Positions 41,891 to 50,787 of a stretch of 64,000 nucleotides of DNA are shown here, piece by piece (the first letter of the stretch is position 1; every line of letters begins with the position of its first letter). Source of the DNA: Bradyrhizobium sp. CCGE-LA001 (lineage in GTDB: Bacteria; Pseudomonadota; Alphaproteobacteria; Rhizobiales; Xanthobacteraceae); contig NZ_CP013949.1 in NCBI RefSeq assembly GCF_000296215.2, forward strand, positions 2,039,501 through 2,103,500. The letters are read 5' to 3'. A program made the position numbers and the translations under genes. The notes under the pieces are model-generated. The model was not told where the DNA came from. It saw nothing but the letters and a program-made list of their open reading frames with translations, and made no database searches.

Positions 41891-43123
41891 ATGAACCCTT
41901 CCGAGATCGATAAAATCTTCCGCGACGAGGCGGGGCGTGCACTTGCCACGCTGATCCGTCTCGTCGGCGATTTTGATCTCGCCGAGGATGCGCTCCAGGA
42001 TGCCTTTGCCGTCGCGCTGAAACGCTGGCCGGCATGCGAGATCCCCGACAATCCGCGCGCCTGGCTGGTCAATGTCGCCAAGCACAAGGTAATCGACCGC
42101 ATCCGCCGCCAGGCTGTCTTTCGCGGCAAGCAGCAGGCGCTGGTGCACGAGCTCGAGCTGAACGCGCAGGCGCCGGACGAACCGCCGGCAATGCTCGACG
42201 ACGACATGCTCAGGCTGATCTTCATCTGCTGCCATCCGGCGTTCGCGGCCGAGGTCCAGGTCGCGTTGACGCTGCGCACCGTCTGCGGGCTGTCGACGGC
42301 GCAGGTCGCCCGCGCCTTCCTCGTCAGCGAGGAGGCGATGGCACAGCGCCTCGTCCGCGCCAAGCAGAAGATCCGCCTTGCGGGCATCCCCTATGAGGTG
42401 CCGGAGCGCGCCGCGCTGGCGCCGCGGCTCGACGGCGTGCTCGCGGTGATCTATCTCGTCTTCACCGAGGGCTATGTCGCAACGTCGGGCACGGACCTGA
42501 TGCGGCCTGATCTCGCCGTCGAGGCCATCAGGCTCGGCCGCCTGCTGGACCGGTTGATGCCAGATCGCGCCGGCATCAAGGGCCTGCTGGCCTTGATGCT
42601 GCTGCACGACGCGCGGCGCGCGGGGCGGCAGACGCCGGCCGGCGACATCGTGCTGCTCGAAGAGCAGGACCGCGCGCTGTGGGACCGCGCGCAGATCGAG
42701 GATGGCCTGAGATTGGTGGAGGATGCGCTACGCCTGCCGGGCCGGCCGCAGCCCTATGCCGTGCAGGCGGCGATCGCGGCGCTGCATGCCCGCGCGAGCA
42801 GCTTCGTGGAGACCGACTGGCCGCAGATCGCGGGGCTCTACGAAGTGCTGCTGCGCATCAGTCCTTCGCCGGTAGTCGAACTGAACCATGCCGCAGCGGT
42901 GTCGATGGTCGACGGACCTTCACGCGCACTGGCTCTCGTCGATGCCATCGCCGGACGCGGCGGGCTCGACGGTTATGAGCTCATGCCTGCGGTGCGGGCG
43001 GATCTGTTGCGGCGGCTCGGCCGCAAGGCGGAGGCGCGCGAGGCCTATCGCGCGGCGACGGCGGCGACACAGCTGGAGCCCTTGCGGCGGCTGTATGCGC
43101 GGCGGGTGAGGGAGATGGGGTAG
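41891..43123 (+). CDS. ECF42-type RNA polymerase sigma factor with C-terminal extension
   Basis: A 410-residue sigma factor. Region 2 is LVGDFDLAEDALQDAFAVAL and NPRAWLVNVAKHKVIDRIRR; region 4 is LTLRTVCGLSTAQVARAFLV and MAQRLVRAKQKI (about 110-165). The about 240-residue C-terminal part is TPR-like (DUF6596-type), as in ECF42, and not an anti-sigma domain. Published work on ECF42 describes control by this extension and linkage to DGPF proteins, which is seen here. Target promoters unknown. The start is at 41891. Confidence 0.9.
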   Translation: MNPSEIDKIFRDEAGRALATLIRLVGDFDLAEDALQDAFAVALKRWPACEIPDNPRAWLVNVAKHKVIDRIRRQAVFRGKQQALVHELELNAQAPDEPPAMLDDDMLRLIFICCHPAFAAEVQVALTLRTVCGLSTAQVARAFLVSEEAMAQRLVRAKQKIRLAGIPYEVPERAALAPRLDGVLAVIYLVFTEGYVATSGTDLMRPDLAVEAIRLGRLLDRLMPDRAGIKGLLALMLLHDARRAGRQTPAGDIVLLEEQDRALWDRAQIEDGLRLVEDALRLPGRPQPYAVQAAIAALHARASSFVETDWPQIAGLYEVLLRISPSPVVELNHAAAVSMVDGPSRALALVDAIAGRGGLDGYELMPAVRADLLRRLGRKAEAREAYRAATAATQLEPLRRLYARRVREMG

Positions 43124-43130
43124 GGCCCTG

Positions 43131-43251
43131 GTGCCCCGGACGCAGCGCAGCGTCACTTCGACGATGCGCTGCAGAGCCGGGGCCCACCTCACGAACTGGG
43201 TCCCGGCTCTGCGCAGCAGCGCAAGAGCGCTGCAGCGCGTCCGGGACGCGA
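43131..43251. repeat. Dispersed palindromic repeat (family B)
   Basis: Starts GTGCCCCGGACGCAGCGCAG and ends GCGCGTCCGGGACGCG, with arms CAGAGCCGGGGCCCAC and TGGGTCCCGGCTCTG. Related to copies at 2279, 53307 and 54655. It lies between convergent genes. Confidence 0.75.
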
Positions 43252-43272
43252 GAGAGAACTATGTCGCGGCCG

Positions 43273-44136
43273 TCACTTCGACGCGACCACCGTCGCCTCT
43301 GGCGGCAGGCTCGCGAGCAGCGCCTGCAATGTCGACAGCGTCGAATGGTCGGCGACGCCGTCCAGCCGCGCCGGGCGGAAATGGCGCTGGAAGGCGGTGA
43401 CCACTTCCATGGTCGCGGCGTCGTATTTGCCGTTGAGCGGGACGCCATAGCCGTAGCGGGCGAGGGCCTGCTGCATGCTCAGCACCGCGTCGCTGATCGT
43501 GCCGAGCATCAGGCTCTCCCCGCGCACCACCGGCGCAGGCGTGACCCAGTGTCCGACGCCGGAATTAGCCAGCGAGTGCCACGGAAATTTCTCGCCGGGA
43601 TCCTTCTTTCGCGCGGGCGCGACGTCGGAATGGCCGAGCACCCGGTGCGCCGGCACCTTGCGGCGGAGCATGATGCCGCGGCACAGCGCGATCACGGCGG
43701 CGATCTGGCGCAGCGGATATTCCGGATAACCCCAGTCGTGGCCGCGATTGATGATCTCGATGCCGATCGAGCAGGAATTGATGTCGTCCTCGCCGGCCCA
43801 GGAGGAGACCCCGGCGTGCCAGGCGCGCTTGGCTTCGGGCACGCATTGCACGATGCGGCCGTCCTCCAGCACGACATAATGCGCCGAGACTTCGGTTCCC
43901 GCGGTGCAGAGCCGCGCCAATGCACCCTCGACATCCGGCATGCCGGTGTAGTGCAGCACGATCATGTCGGGCTGCCGTCCCTTGTTGCGCTCCCCATGGT
44001 TTGGTGAGGGGATGATGTCGGAGACGGTCGAGGAATCCGGCTCGAACGTCCGCATGTTCGCTGCGGCCTTGGGAACCGGGAGGACGCGCTGACGCTTCGA
44101 ATCAGATCCAGACGGCGTGGACGAACCGGACGACAT
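43273..44136 (-). CDS. N-acetylmuramoyl-L-alanine amidase with PG-binding domain (AmiD/AmpD-like)
   Basis: A 287-residue amidase that removes peptide stems from MurNAc. The amidase_2 domain has the zinc His in IVLHYTGMP, the stretch VSAHYVVLEDGRIVQCVPE, WHAGVSSWAG, and a second zinc set at LGHSDVAPARKKDPG. The C-terminal 70 residues are a peptidoglycan-binding module (MQQALARYGYGVPLNGKYDA then VTAFQRHFRP). No signal peptide, so it is probably cytosolic recycling or needs an unusual exporter. Start at 44136 is a choice; an upstream ATG at 44244 adds a Cys-rich leader and a downstream one at 44055 is also possible. Confidence 0.85.
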   Translation of the reverse strand: MSSGSSTPSGSDSKRQRVLPVPKAAANMRTFEPDSSTVSDIIPSPNHGERNKGRQPDMIVLHYTGMPDVEGALARLCTAGTEVSAHYVVLEDGRIVQCVPEAKRAWHAGVSSWAGEDDINSCSIGIEIINRGHDWGYPEYPLRQIAAVIALCRGIMLRRKVPAHRVLGHSDVAPARKKDPGEKFPWHSLANSGVGHWVTPAPVVRGESLMLGTISDAVLSMQQALARYGYGVPLNGKYDAATMEVVTAFQRHFRPARLDGVADHSTLSTLQALLASLPPEATVVASK

Positions 44137-44568
44137 GAACAGCTCGAGCAGGATGGAGAGTGGGGCAGGCCTTCTCTTTACTATTCCTTTACCCCCGCAC
44201 CGCACGCAATCGCACGGCGCGGTTAACGCGTGCATTTTGTCCATGTGTGTGGATGAGGCATCACCACGCCGATACCTTTTCGACTTGTCGCGAGCCGATC
44301 AACGCTTTCTTAACGCTAAGCGCCGTTACTGAGAGATGAAGTGCCGACCCGCATCCGGAGGCGGCCAAAGCGTATTTTGGCTCGAAATCCCATGGCTGCC
44401 CGACAAATTCCACTGGGAACACTGGGTTTGCGGCCCGGGGCGACCGGGCTTGGTAACCATGCTGGAAGAGGGCTTGGTCGTGGAACCGCCGCGACGCGGA
44501 ATCATTCGAGGCGTGATGGGCTTGTTCGTCCGCGATCCGGCATGGCCGGCGTCAGACAGGCTTGGCAC
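44137..44568. other. Intergenic region before the dcw cluster
   Basis: This stretch lies between divergent starts of the amidase and rsmH. It is AT-richer in the part 44225-44335 (TTAACGCG, TTCTTAACGC) and should hold dcw promoters, though no clean -35/-10 pair was found. A 78-codon frame (44336-44572, ATG after GAGAG) overlaps the rsmH start by ATGA, but its third-position GC is about 70 percent, lower than real genes here, so it is only a weak ORF or leader candidate. No mraZ is seen. Confidence 0.6.
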
Positions 44569-45558
44569 ATGAGCTCGGCTCCGCACATTCCCGTTCTCGG
44601 CCGCGAGGCTGTCGACCACCTCGCCCCGCGCGCGGGCGGTATTTACGTCGACGCCACCTTCGGTGCGGGCGGCTACAGCCGCGCCATCCTCGAGGTGCCG
44701 GGAACCCGGATCATTGCCATTGATCGCGACCGCACCGCGATCACCGGCGGTGCCGAGCTGGTCGAACGCTCCGCCGGCAGGCTGACGCTGGTCGAGGACC
44801 GGTTCTCCAACCTCGCCGAGATCTGCGCGGCGCAGGGCCTCGATGGGGTCGATGGCGTGGTGATGGATGTCGGCGTGTCCTCGATGCAGCTCGACCAGGC
44901 CGGCCGCGGCTTCTCCTTCCGTCTCGATGGGCCGCTGGACATGCGGATGGGGCAGTCGGGTCCCACCGCCGCGGACGTCGTCGCGCGTGCCTCCGAAGGC
45001 GACCTCGCCGACATCATCTATCTCTTCGGCGAGGAGCGGCATTCACGTCGCATCGCCCGCGCCATCGTCGCGGACCGGCAGGAGACGCCGTTCACGACCA
45101 CGCGCGCGCTTGCCGATCTCGTCGGCAGGGTGGTGCGATCCAAGCCCGGCGACATTCACCCGGCGACGCGGACGTTCCAGGCGCTGCGCATCTTCATCAA
45201 CGAAGAGCTGGAAGAGCTTCAGACCGCGCTCGCTGCGGCCGAGCGTGTGCTCAGGCCCGGCGGCCGCCTCGTCGTCGTCTCGTTCCATTCGCTGGAAGAC
45301 CGCATCGTCAAGAATTTCCTCGGCGCGCGGTCCAGGACCGGAGGCGGTTCGCGTCATCTGCCGGAAGTCGCGCAGATCGCGCCGAGCTTCCAACTGCTGA
45401 CGCGGCGGCCGGTCGTCGCGGGTCAGGACGAGGTCGCGCACAATCCACGCGCCCGTTCGGCAAAGCTGCGCGCCGCTGAGCGCACTGCGGCGCCGGCGCA
45501 TGAGGATGATGAGCCATCGTCCTGGCCGAGGCTCTCCGACGTCATGAGGGGCGGCTAG
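44569..45558 (+). CDS. rsmH: 16S rRNA (cytosine1402-N4)-methyltransferase RsmH (MraW)
   Basis: A 329-residue SAM-dependent enzyme that methylates N4 of C1402 in 16S rRNA. Key features are HIPVLGREAVDHLAP, motif I YVDATFGAGGYSRAIL, DGVVMDVGVSSMQLDQAGRG, FSFRLDGPLDMRM, and VVSFHSLEDRIVKNFL. The start ATG at 44569 (residue MSSAPHIPVL) matches family length. It is the first gene of the dcw cluster and ends 3 bp before ftsL, so the genes are co-transcribed. Confidence 0.96.
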   Translation: MSSAPHIPVLGREAVDHLAPRAGGIYVDATFGAGGYSRAILEVPGTRIIAIDRDRTAITGGAELVERSAGRLTLVEDRFSNLAEICAAQGLDGVDGVVMDVGVSSMQLDQAGRGFSFRLDGPLDMRMGQSGPTAADVVARASEGDLADIIYLFGEERHSRRIARAIVADRQETPFTTTRALADLVGRVVRSKPGDIHPATRTFQALRIFINEELEELQTALAAAERVLRPGGRLVVVSFHSLEDRIVKNFLGARSRTGGGSRHLPEVAQIAPSFQLLTRRPVVAGQDEVAHNPRARSAKLRAAERTAAPAHEDDEPSSWPRLSDVMRGG

Positions 45559-45561
45559 CGC

Positions 45562-45954
45562 ATGCGCTTCATCCACCTTCTCGTCATCGGTGCGCTGATC
45601 TTCGCAGCCGCCCATGTCTACCGCATCAAGATGGACTCCACCGCGCGCACCGAGAAGGTGCTGCGACTGCGTGCAGAGATCCGCGAGCAGCGCGATGCGA
45701 TCGCCTCGCTGCGCGCCGAGTGGGCCAAGCTCGATGCACCCCACCGCCTGCAAGGACTGTCTGACCGGCATCTGTCGCTCAAGCCGGTCAATGGCACGCA
45801 ATATGACTCGCTGAAGAACCTGCCGGAGCGTCCGCCGCGGATGTTCCGGCCCGGCGAGCCCGACCCGATCGGAGCCATGCTCAAGACCATCGAAGCCGCG
45901 AGCGATCCCGATAGCGTCACGGGCTCCGTGCCTCAGCCGGAGGACAGTCAATGA
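45562..45954 (+). CDS. ftsL: Cell division protein FtsL
   Basis: A 130-residue bitopic protein of the FtsL/FtsB/FtsQ subcomplex. It has a short cytoplasmic N-terminus, a TM segment (HLLVIGALIFAAAHVYRI, about 5-22) and a periplasmic coiled coil (TEKVLRLRAEIREQRDAIAS LRAEW). The C-terminal 50 residues are Pro-rich (NLPERPPRMFRPGEPDP). Alphaproteobacterial FtsL proteins are poorly conserved, so identity rests mainly on position between rsmH and ftsI, topology and length. It overlaps ftsI by 4 bp (ATGA). Confidence 0.88.
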   Translation: MRFIHLLVIGALIFAAAHVYRIKMDSTARTEKVLRLRAEIREQRDAIASLRAEWAKLDAPHRLQGLSDRHLSLKPVNGTQYDSLKNLPERPPRMFRPGEPDPIGAMLKTIEAASDPDSVTGSVPQPEDSQ

Positions 45955-47702
45955 GCGCCCTTCCGGCCAAGCCCACGGCAAAGCCCACCGAGCCCTGGCG
46001 GCAGCGGTTGATCCGCAGCCTGCTTTACGGACGCAACGTCGATCGCGCCGCGAAGGCGCGGGCGCGCGTCGGCCTCGCCATGCTCGCCTTCGCCTCGGTT
46101 TACGCCCTGATCGGCGGCCGCCTCGTGATGTTCGCGATCGGCGCCGACGCGCATGGAGCCCGCCGCGCCGCGGCGCAGGAGGTGGTTGCGACCGCCCGGC
46201 CCGACATCGTCGACCGCAATGGCGCGATCCTCGCCACCGACGTCAAGGCGTCGAGCCTGTTCGGCGAGCCGCGGCGCATCATCGACAAGGATGAGGCGAT
46301 CGAGCTTCTGACGGCGACCATCCCCGACCTCGACGAGGCCGAGGTGCGTGAGCGCCTGAAGACGCGCAAGGGCTTCGTCTGGCTCAAGCGCGAGGTCACG
46401 CCCGCGCAGCAGCAGGCCGTCCACAAGCTCGGCATTCCCGGCATCGGATTTCTGCGCGAGAACAAGCGCGTCTATCCGACCGGCAATGAGGTCGCCCATT
46501 TGATCGGCCTCGTCAACATCGACAACCAGGGCATTGCCGGCCTTGAAAAGTGGCTCGACAACCAGGGCCTCGCCGATCTCCATCGCGCCGGCTTCGCCAC
46601 CGACAGGCTGCAAAAGCCGATCGAGCTCGCGGTTGACCTGCGCGTCGAGCACGCGCTGCGCGACGAACTATTGAAGGCGAAGGAAAAATTCCACGCCAAG
46701 GCCGCCTCCGGTCTCGTCTCCAACGTCAAGACCGGGGAGATCGTGGCGATGGTCTCGCTGCCCGATTTCGATCCCAACAATCCGAAGGAAGCGCACGACC
46801 CCGATCGCATCAACCGCCTGACCACCGGTGTCTACGAGATGGGGTCGACCTTCAAGGCGTTTACGCTGGCAATGGGACTCGATTCCGGGAAGATCAATCT
46901 GAACTCGATGTGGGACGCACGCGGGAACCTGCACTACGGCAAGTTCACCATCCACGACAGCCATCCGCTCGGGCGCTTCATCAACACCAAGGAAGTGTTC
47001 ACCTACTCGTCCAACATCGGCGCGGCACGGATCGCGCTCAACCAGGGCGTCGAGGCGCACAAGGCGTTCCTCGCCAAGATGGGCCAGATGACGCGCCTGC
47101 GCACGGAATTGCCGGAGAGCGCAGCGCCGCTGCTGCCGCGGCGCTGGAGCGAGCTGAACACGGTCACCGCCGCGTTCGGCCAAGGTCTCTCGGTGGCACC
47201 ACTGCAGGCGGTGATGGGCATCAACGCGCTGGTGAACGGCGGCTATCTGATTCCGCCGACCTTCATGAAACGCAGCGAAGCCGAAGCGGCGGCGATGGCC
47301 AAGCGCGTGATCAAGCCGGAGACCAGCGACAAGATGCGGTTCCTGATGCGGCTCAATGCCGAAGTTGGTTCGGCGAGAAAGGCAGATGTCAGGGGGTATT
47401 ATGTTGGCGGCAAGACCGGCACGTCCGAGAAGGTCGTCAACGGGCGCTATGCCAAGAAGCGCGTGCTCAACTCCTTCACTGCCATCCTGCCCTGCGACGA
47501 TCCCAAATATCACGTCCTGATCATGCTGGACGAGCCACAGGCGCTGCCCGAAACGCATGGTTTCATCACCTCGGGCTGGAACACGGTGCCGACCGGCGGC
47601 AAGGTGATCGAGCGGATCGCGCCGCTGCTGGGCATCGAGCCGCGGTTCGATCTGCCGCCTGCGGACCGCCTTATTCTTGCAGCATCCAGGACAACCCAGT
47701 AA
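45951..47702 (+). CDS. ftsI: Peptidoglycan D,D-transpeptidase FtsI (PBP3)
   Basis: A 583-residue class B penicillin-binding protein making septal cross-links. A TM helix is at about residues 40-60 (GLAMLAFASVYALIGGRLVM). The N-terminal pedestal has RPDIVDRNGAILATDVKASS and the transpeptidase domain has the SxxK motif GSTFKAFTLAM, SSN in TYSSNIGAAR and KTG in GGKTGTSEKV. It works with FtsW. The start lies in the ftsL overlap. Confidence 0.96.
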   Translation: MSALPAKPTAKPTEPWRQRLIRSLLYGRNVDRAAKARARVGLAMLAFASVYALIGGRLVMFAIGADAHGARRAAAQEVVATARPDIVDRNGAILATDVKASSLFGEPRRIIDKDEAIELLTATIPDLDEAEVRERLKTRKGFVWLKREVTPAQQQAVHKLGIPGIGFLRENKRVYPTGNEVAHLIGLVNIDNQGIAGLEKWLDNQGLADLHRAGFATDRLQKPIELAVDLRVEHALRDELLKAKEKFHAKAASGLVSNVKTGEIVAMVSLPDFDPNNPKEAHDPDRINRLTTGVYEMGSTFKAFTLAMGLDSGKINLNSMWDARGNLHYGKFTIHDSHPLGRFINTKEVFTYSSNIGAARIALNQGVEAHKAFLAKMGQMTRLRTELPESAAPLLPRRWSELNTVTAAFGQGLSVAPLQAVMGINALVNGGYLIPPTFMKRSEAEAAAMAKRVIKPETSDKMRFLMRLNAEVGSARKADVRGYYVGGKTGTSEKVVNGRYAKKRVLNSFTAILPCDDPKYHVLIMLDEPQALPETHGFITSGWNTVPTGGKVIERIAPLLGIEPRFDLPPADRLILAASRTTQ

Positions 47703-47786
47703 TCAACCGGGTGGGCCGTTGCCGCCAGTGAGTCGGGGCTTTTTCGAAGCTTCAGTCGTCCGGCGCGGCATGTCGACTGGAAGACC

Positions 47787-49244
47787 ATGAAGCTGTGCGA
47801 CCTCCTGGGCAATGATGCCGCAATCGAGCCCGCCGCCGCGGCGCTCGATGTGAGCGGCCTTGCGCTCGACAGCCGTCAGGTCAGGCCGGGCGATCTCTTC
47901 TTCGCACTTGCAGGCAGCAAGACCGACGGCGCGCGCTTCGTCGATGCAGCCGTCGCCGCAGGCGCGGTGGCCGTCGTCGGCGACCATGCGCCTGATGACA
48001 TCAAGGTTCCGTTCATCGCGGTGGCCAATCCGCGCCGCGCGCTGGCGCTGGCCGCGGCAAGCTTCTTTCCGGCACAGCCCGCGACCATCACTGCCGTGAC
48101 CGGCACCAGCGGCAAGACCTCCGTCGCAGCCTTCACGCGCCAGATCTGGGAACGGCTGGGATACGCCTCCGCCAGCATCGGCACCATCGGCCTGGTCTCG
48201 CCCAAGCGCACCGTCTACGGTTCGCTGACAACGCCCGATCCGATCGCGCTGCATCGGCAGATCGACGAGATTGCGCGCGAGGGCGTGACGCATCTCGCCT
48301 TCGAGGCGTCCTCGCACGGCCTCGACCAATACCGTCTCGACGGCGTGCGTGTCTCGGCCGGCGGCTTCACCAATCTCTCGCGCGACCACATGGACTACCA
48401 TCCGACCGTCGCGCATTACCTCGGGGCGAAGCTCCGCCTCTTCCGCGAACTGGTCGCCCCTGGCGGCGCCGCGGTGATCTCGGCCGATCATGATTGCTCG
48501 GCGGAGGCCGTCGATGCAGCGAAGGCGCGCGGCCTGCGCGTGATGGCGGTCGGCCGCAGCGGAGACGGGGCCGGCGAGGGCATTCGTCTCGCGGACGCCA
48601 GTGTCGCGGGCTTTTCGCAATTGCTCGCGCTCGAGCATCGCGGCAAGCGCTATTCCGTCCGGCTCCCGCTGGTCGGCGAGTTCCAGATCGAGAACGCGCT
48701 GGTATCGGCCGGTCTTGCCATCGGCACCGGCAGCGACGCGGCCGATGTGCTTGCGTGCCTCGAACATCTCGAAGGCGCCAAGGGCCGGCTCGAGCGTGTC
48801 GGCGAGCGCAACGGCGCGCCGATCTTCGTCGACTATGCGCACAAGCCCGACGCGCTGGCGAAGGCGCTGCAGGCGCTGCGCCCTTATGCCAAGCGCAGGC
48901 TGGTTGTCGTGTTCGGCGCCGGCGGCGATCGCGATGCCGGCAAGCGTTCGATCATGGGCGAGATCGCGGCCGAGAACGCCGATGGTGTCATCATCACCGA
49001 CGACAATCCGCGCAGCGAGAAGCCGGAAGCGATCCGCGCCGCGATCCTCGCCACGGCCAAGGGCGCCCGCGAAATCGGCGACCGCGCCGCGGCGATCCGC
49101 GCGGCGATCGAGGATTTGCAGGAGGGCGACGCGCTGCTCATCGCCGGCAAGGGCCACGAGACCGGGCAGATCGTCGGCGGCCAGACGCTGCCCTTCAGTG
49201 ATCACGAGGCGGTCGCCGCCGCACTAGCATCGAGGATTGCATGA
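47787..49244 (+). CDS. murE: UDP-MurNAc-L-Ala-D-Glu:meso-DAP ligase MurE
   Basis: A 485-residue Mur ligase that adds meso-diaminopimelate to the peptide stem. The ATP-binding motif is TGTSGKTSVAAF, the central domain has LTTPDPIALHRQIDEI, and the C-terminal domain has VVFGAGGDRDAGKRSIMGEI and DDNPR (in VIITDDNPRSEKP), which marks meso-DAP specificity. It follows ftsI with an 84-bp gap and overlaps murF by 4 bp. Confidence 0.97.
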   Translation: MKLCDLLGNDAAIEPAAAALDVSGLALDSRQVRPGDLFFALAGSKTDGARFVDAAVAAGAVAVVGDHAPDDIKVPFIAVANPRRALALAAASFFPAQPATITAVTGTSGKTSVAAFTRQIWERLGYASASIGTIGLVSPKRTVYGSLTTPDPIALHRQIDEIAREGVTHLAFEASSHGLDQYRLDGVRVSAGGFTNLSRDHMDYHPTVAHYLGAKLRLFRELVAPGGAAVISADHDCSAEAVDAAKARGLRVMAVGRSGDGAGEGIRLADASVAGFSQLLALEHRGKRYSVRLPLVGEFQIENALVSAGLAIGTGSDAADVLACLEHLEGAKGRLERVGERNGAPIFVDYAHKPDALAKALQALRPYAKRRLVVVFGAGGDRDAGKRSIMGEIAAENADGVIITDDNPRSEKPEAIRAAILATAKGAREIGDRAAAIRAAIEDLQEGDALLIAGKGHETGQIVGGQTLPFSDHEAVAAALASRIA

Positions 49245-50620
49245 GCGCGCCGATTTGGACGGTTGCCGAGGTGGCGCGCGCGCTGGGTGTTGTCGGAACA
49301 TTCCCGGATACGCCCATCGACTTCATCACCCAGGACAGCCGCCTGGTGAAGCCGGGCAGCTTGTTCGTCGCGCTGAGCGGCACGCCGAGCGGCGGCTTCG
49401 TCTCGGCCTTCGCCAGCGCGCGTGACGGCTGGGAGTTCGCGGACAAGGCGGAAGCCTCTGGTGCGGTCGCGATGATCGTGCCGCACGAGATCGCAGGCAT
49501 CCGCATTCCCCAGATCGTCGTGAAGGACACGCTGATCGATGGCCTCTGGGGTCTCGCGCGCGCCGCACGCGCGCGCTTTCGCGGTCCGGTGATCGGGCTG
49601 ACCGGCAGCGCCGGCAAGACCAGCACCAAGGAATTCCTGGCGGCTTATCCAAACGCTTATGCCAGCCCGTCGAGCTTCAACAATTTCTGGGGCGTGCCGC
49701 TGACGCTGTGCAATGCCCGGCCTGACGCCAGCCTCTGGGTCGTCGAGATGGGCATGAACCAGAAAGGCGAGATCGCGCGGCTCAGCGAGCTGACGCAGCC
49801 GACGGTCGCGCTCGTCGTCAACGTCCAGCCGGTGCATCTGGAAAAGCTGGGCTCGCTCGAAGCCATCAGGCGCGAGAAGGTGTCGATTGCGCTCGGCCTG
49901 CCCGAGGACGGCGTGCTGGTGCTGCCCGCGGGGCTCAAAGCATCGGAATGGAAGGGCAAGGTGGTGCGCTTCGGCGAGCATGCCGAGGTGCACGAGGTCG
50001 CGCATGCGCCGCATGGCGAGAGCTGGCAGGTCGTGGCCATGATCGGCAAGAAGGAGATCGCCTTCAGCCTGACGCCCGGCGCGCCGCACCGCGTGCAGAA
50101 TGCGTTGGCTGCGCTCGCCGCGATCCGCGCGGTGAACCTCGATGCGGCCACGCTCGCGATCAAGCTCGACCGCGTCGGCATCATGACCGGCCGCGGCGTC
50201 GAGCAGGCGGTCGGCGGCGTCACCGTCATCGACGACAGTTTCAACGGCAATCCGGCCAGCGTCGCTGCCGCGCTGCAAAGCCTGCAGGCGCGCAACATGA
50301 CCGGCGGCCGGCGGATTGCGGTGCTCGGCGATATGCTGGAGCTGGGCGCTGACGCACCGACCTACCACACCGCCCTTGCCAAGCATCTCGACGGCATCGA
50401 CGGCGTCTATTGCGTCGGGCCTCTGATGCGCCACCTCTTCGACCTGCTGCCGGCGGGCAAGGCGCTCGGCTGGCATGATGATCCCGCCACGCTGAAGCCG
50501 AGCGAGGTTGCGGGCCTGCTGAAGGCAGGCGACGTCGTGGTTGTCAAGGGCAGCAAGAAGATGTTCTGGGTCAACAAGTTTGTGCCGGGTCTGGTGGCCG
50601 CCTTGCAGGCAAAGGCGTAA
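49241..50620 (+). CDS. murF: UDP-MurNAc-tripeptide-D-Ala-D-Ala ligase MurF
   Basis: A 459-residue Mur ligase that adds the D-Ala-D-Ala dipeptide made by Ddl. The ATP motif is GSAGKTSTKEFLAAY, the ligand motif PSSFNNFWGVPLTLCN is typical of MurF, and VIDDSFNGNPASVAAALQSL lies in the C-terminal domain. The start overlaps murE by ATGA. A 167-bp gap with no gene follows before mraY. Confidence 0.96.
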   Translation: MSAPIWTVAEVARALGVVGTFPDTPIDFITQDSRLVKPGSLFVALSGTPSGGFVSAFASARDGWEFADKAEASGAVAMIVPHEIAGIRIPQIVVKDTLIDGLWGLARAARARFRGPVIGLTGSAGKTSTKEFLAAYPNAYASPSSFNNFWGVPLTLCNARPDASLWVVEMGMNQKGEIARLSELTQPTVALVVNVQPVHLEKLGSLEAIRREKVSIALGLPEDGVLVLPAGLKASEWKGKVVRFGEHAEVHEVAHAPHGESWQVVAMIGKKEIAFSLTPGAPHRVQNALAALAAIRAVNLDAATLAIKLDRVGIMTGRGVEQAVGGVTVIDDSFNGNPASVAAALQSLQARNMTGGRRIAVLGDMLELGADAPTYHTALAKHLDGIDGVYCVGPLMRHLFDLLPAGKALGWHDDPATLKPSEVAGLLKAGDVVVVKGSKKMFWVNKFVPGLVAALQAKA

Positions 50621-50787
50621 ACTGCTTGGAAGGCATCGTTCCCGAATCCCATCCATTGCGGCGCGAAGCCGTTCGTTTCCCTGAGGTCGCGTCCGACCGA
50701 TGATGAAGACCAGCGAATGCGCGTGAGACACGTCGAGCCTGGGAATAGACCAAGGCCGCCTGTACGAAGCGCCATAGGACCGTCTGA

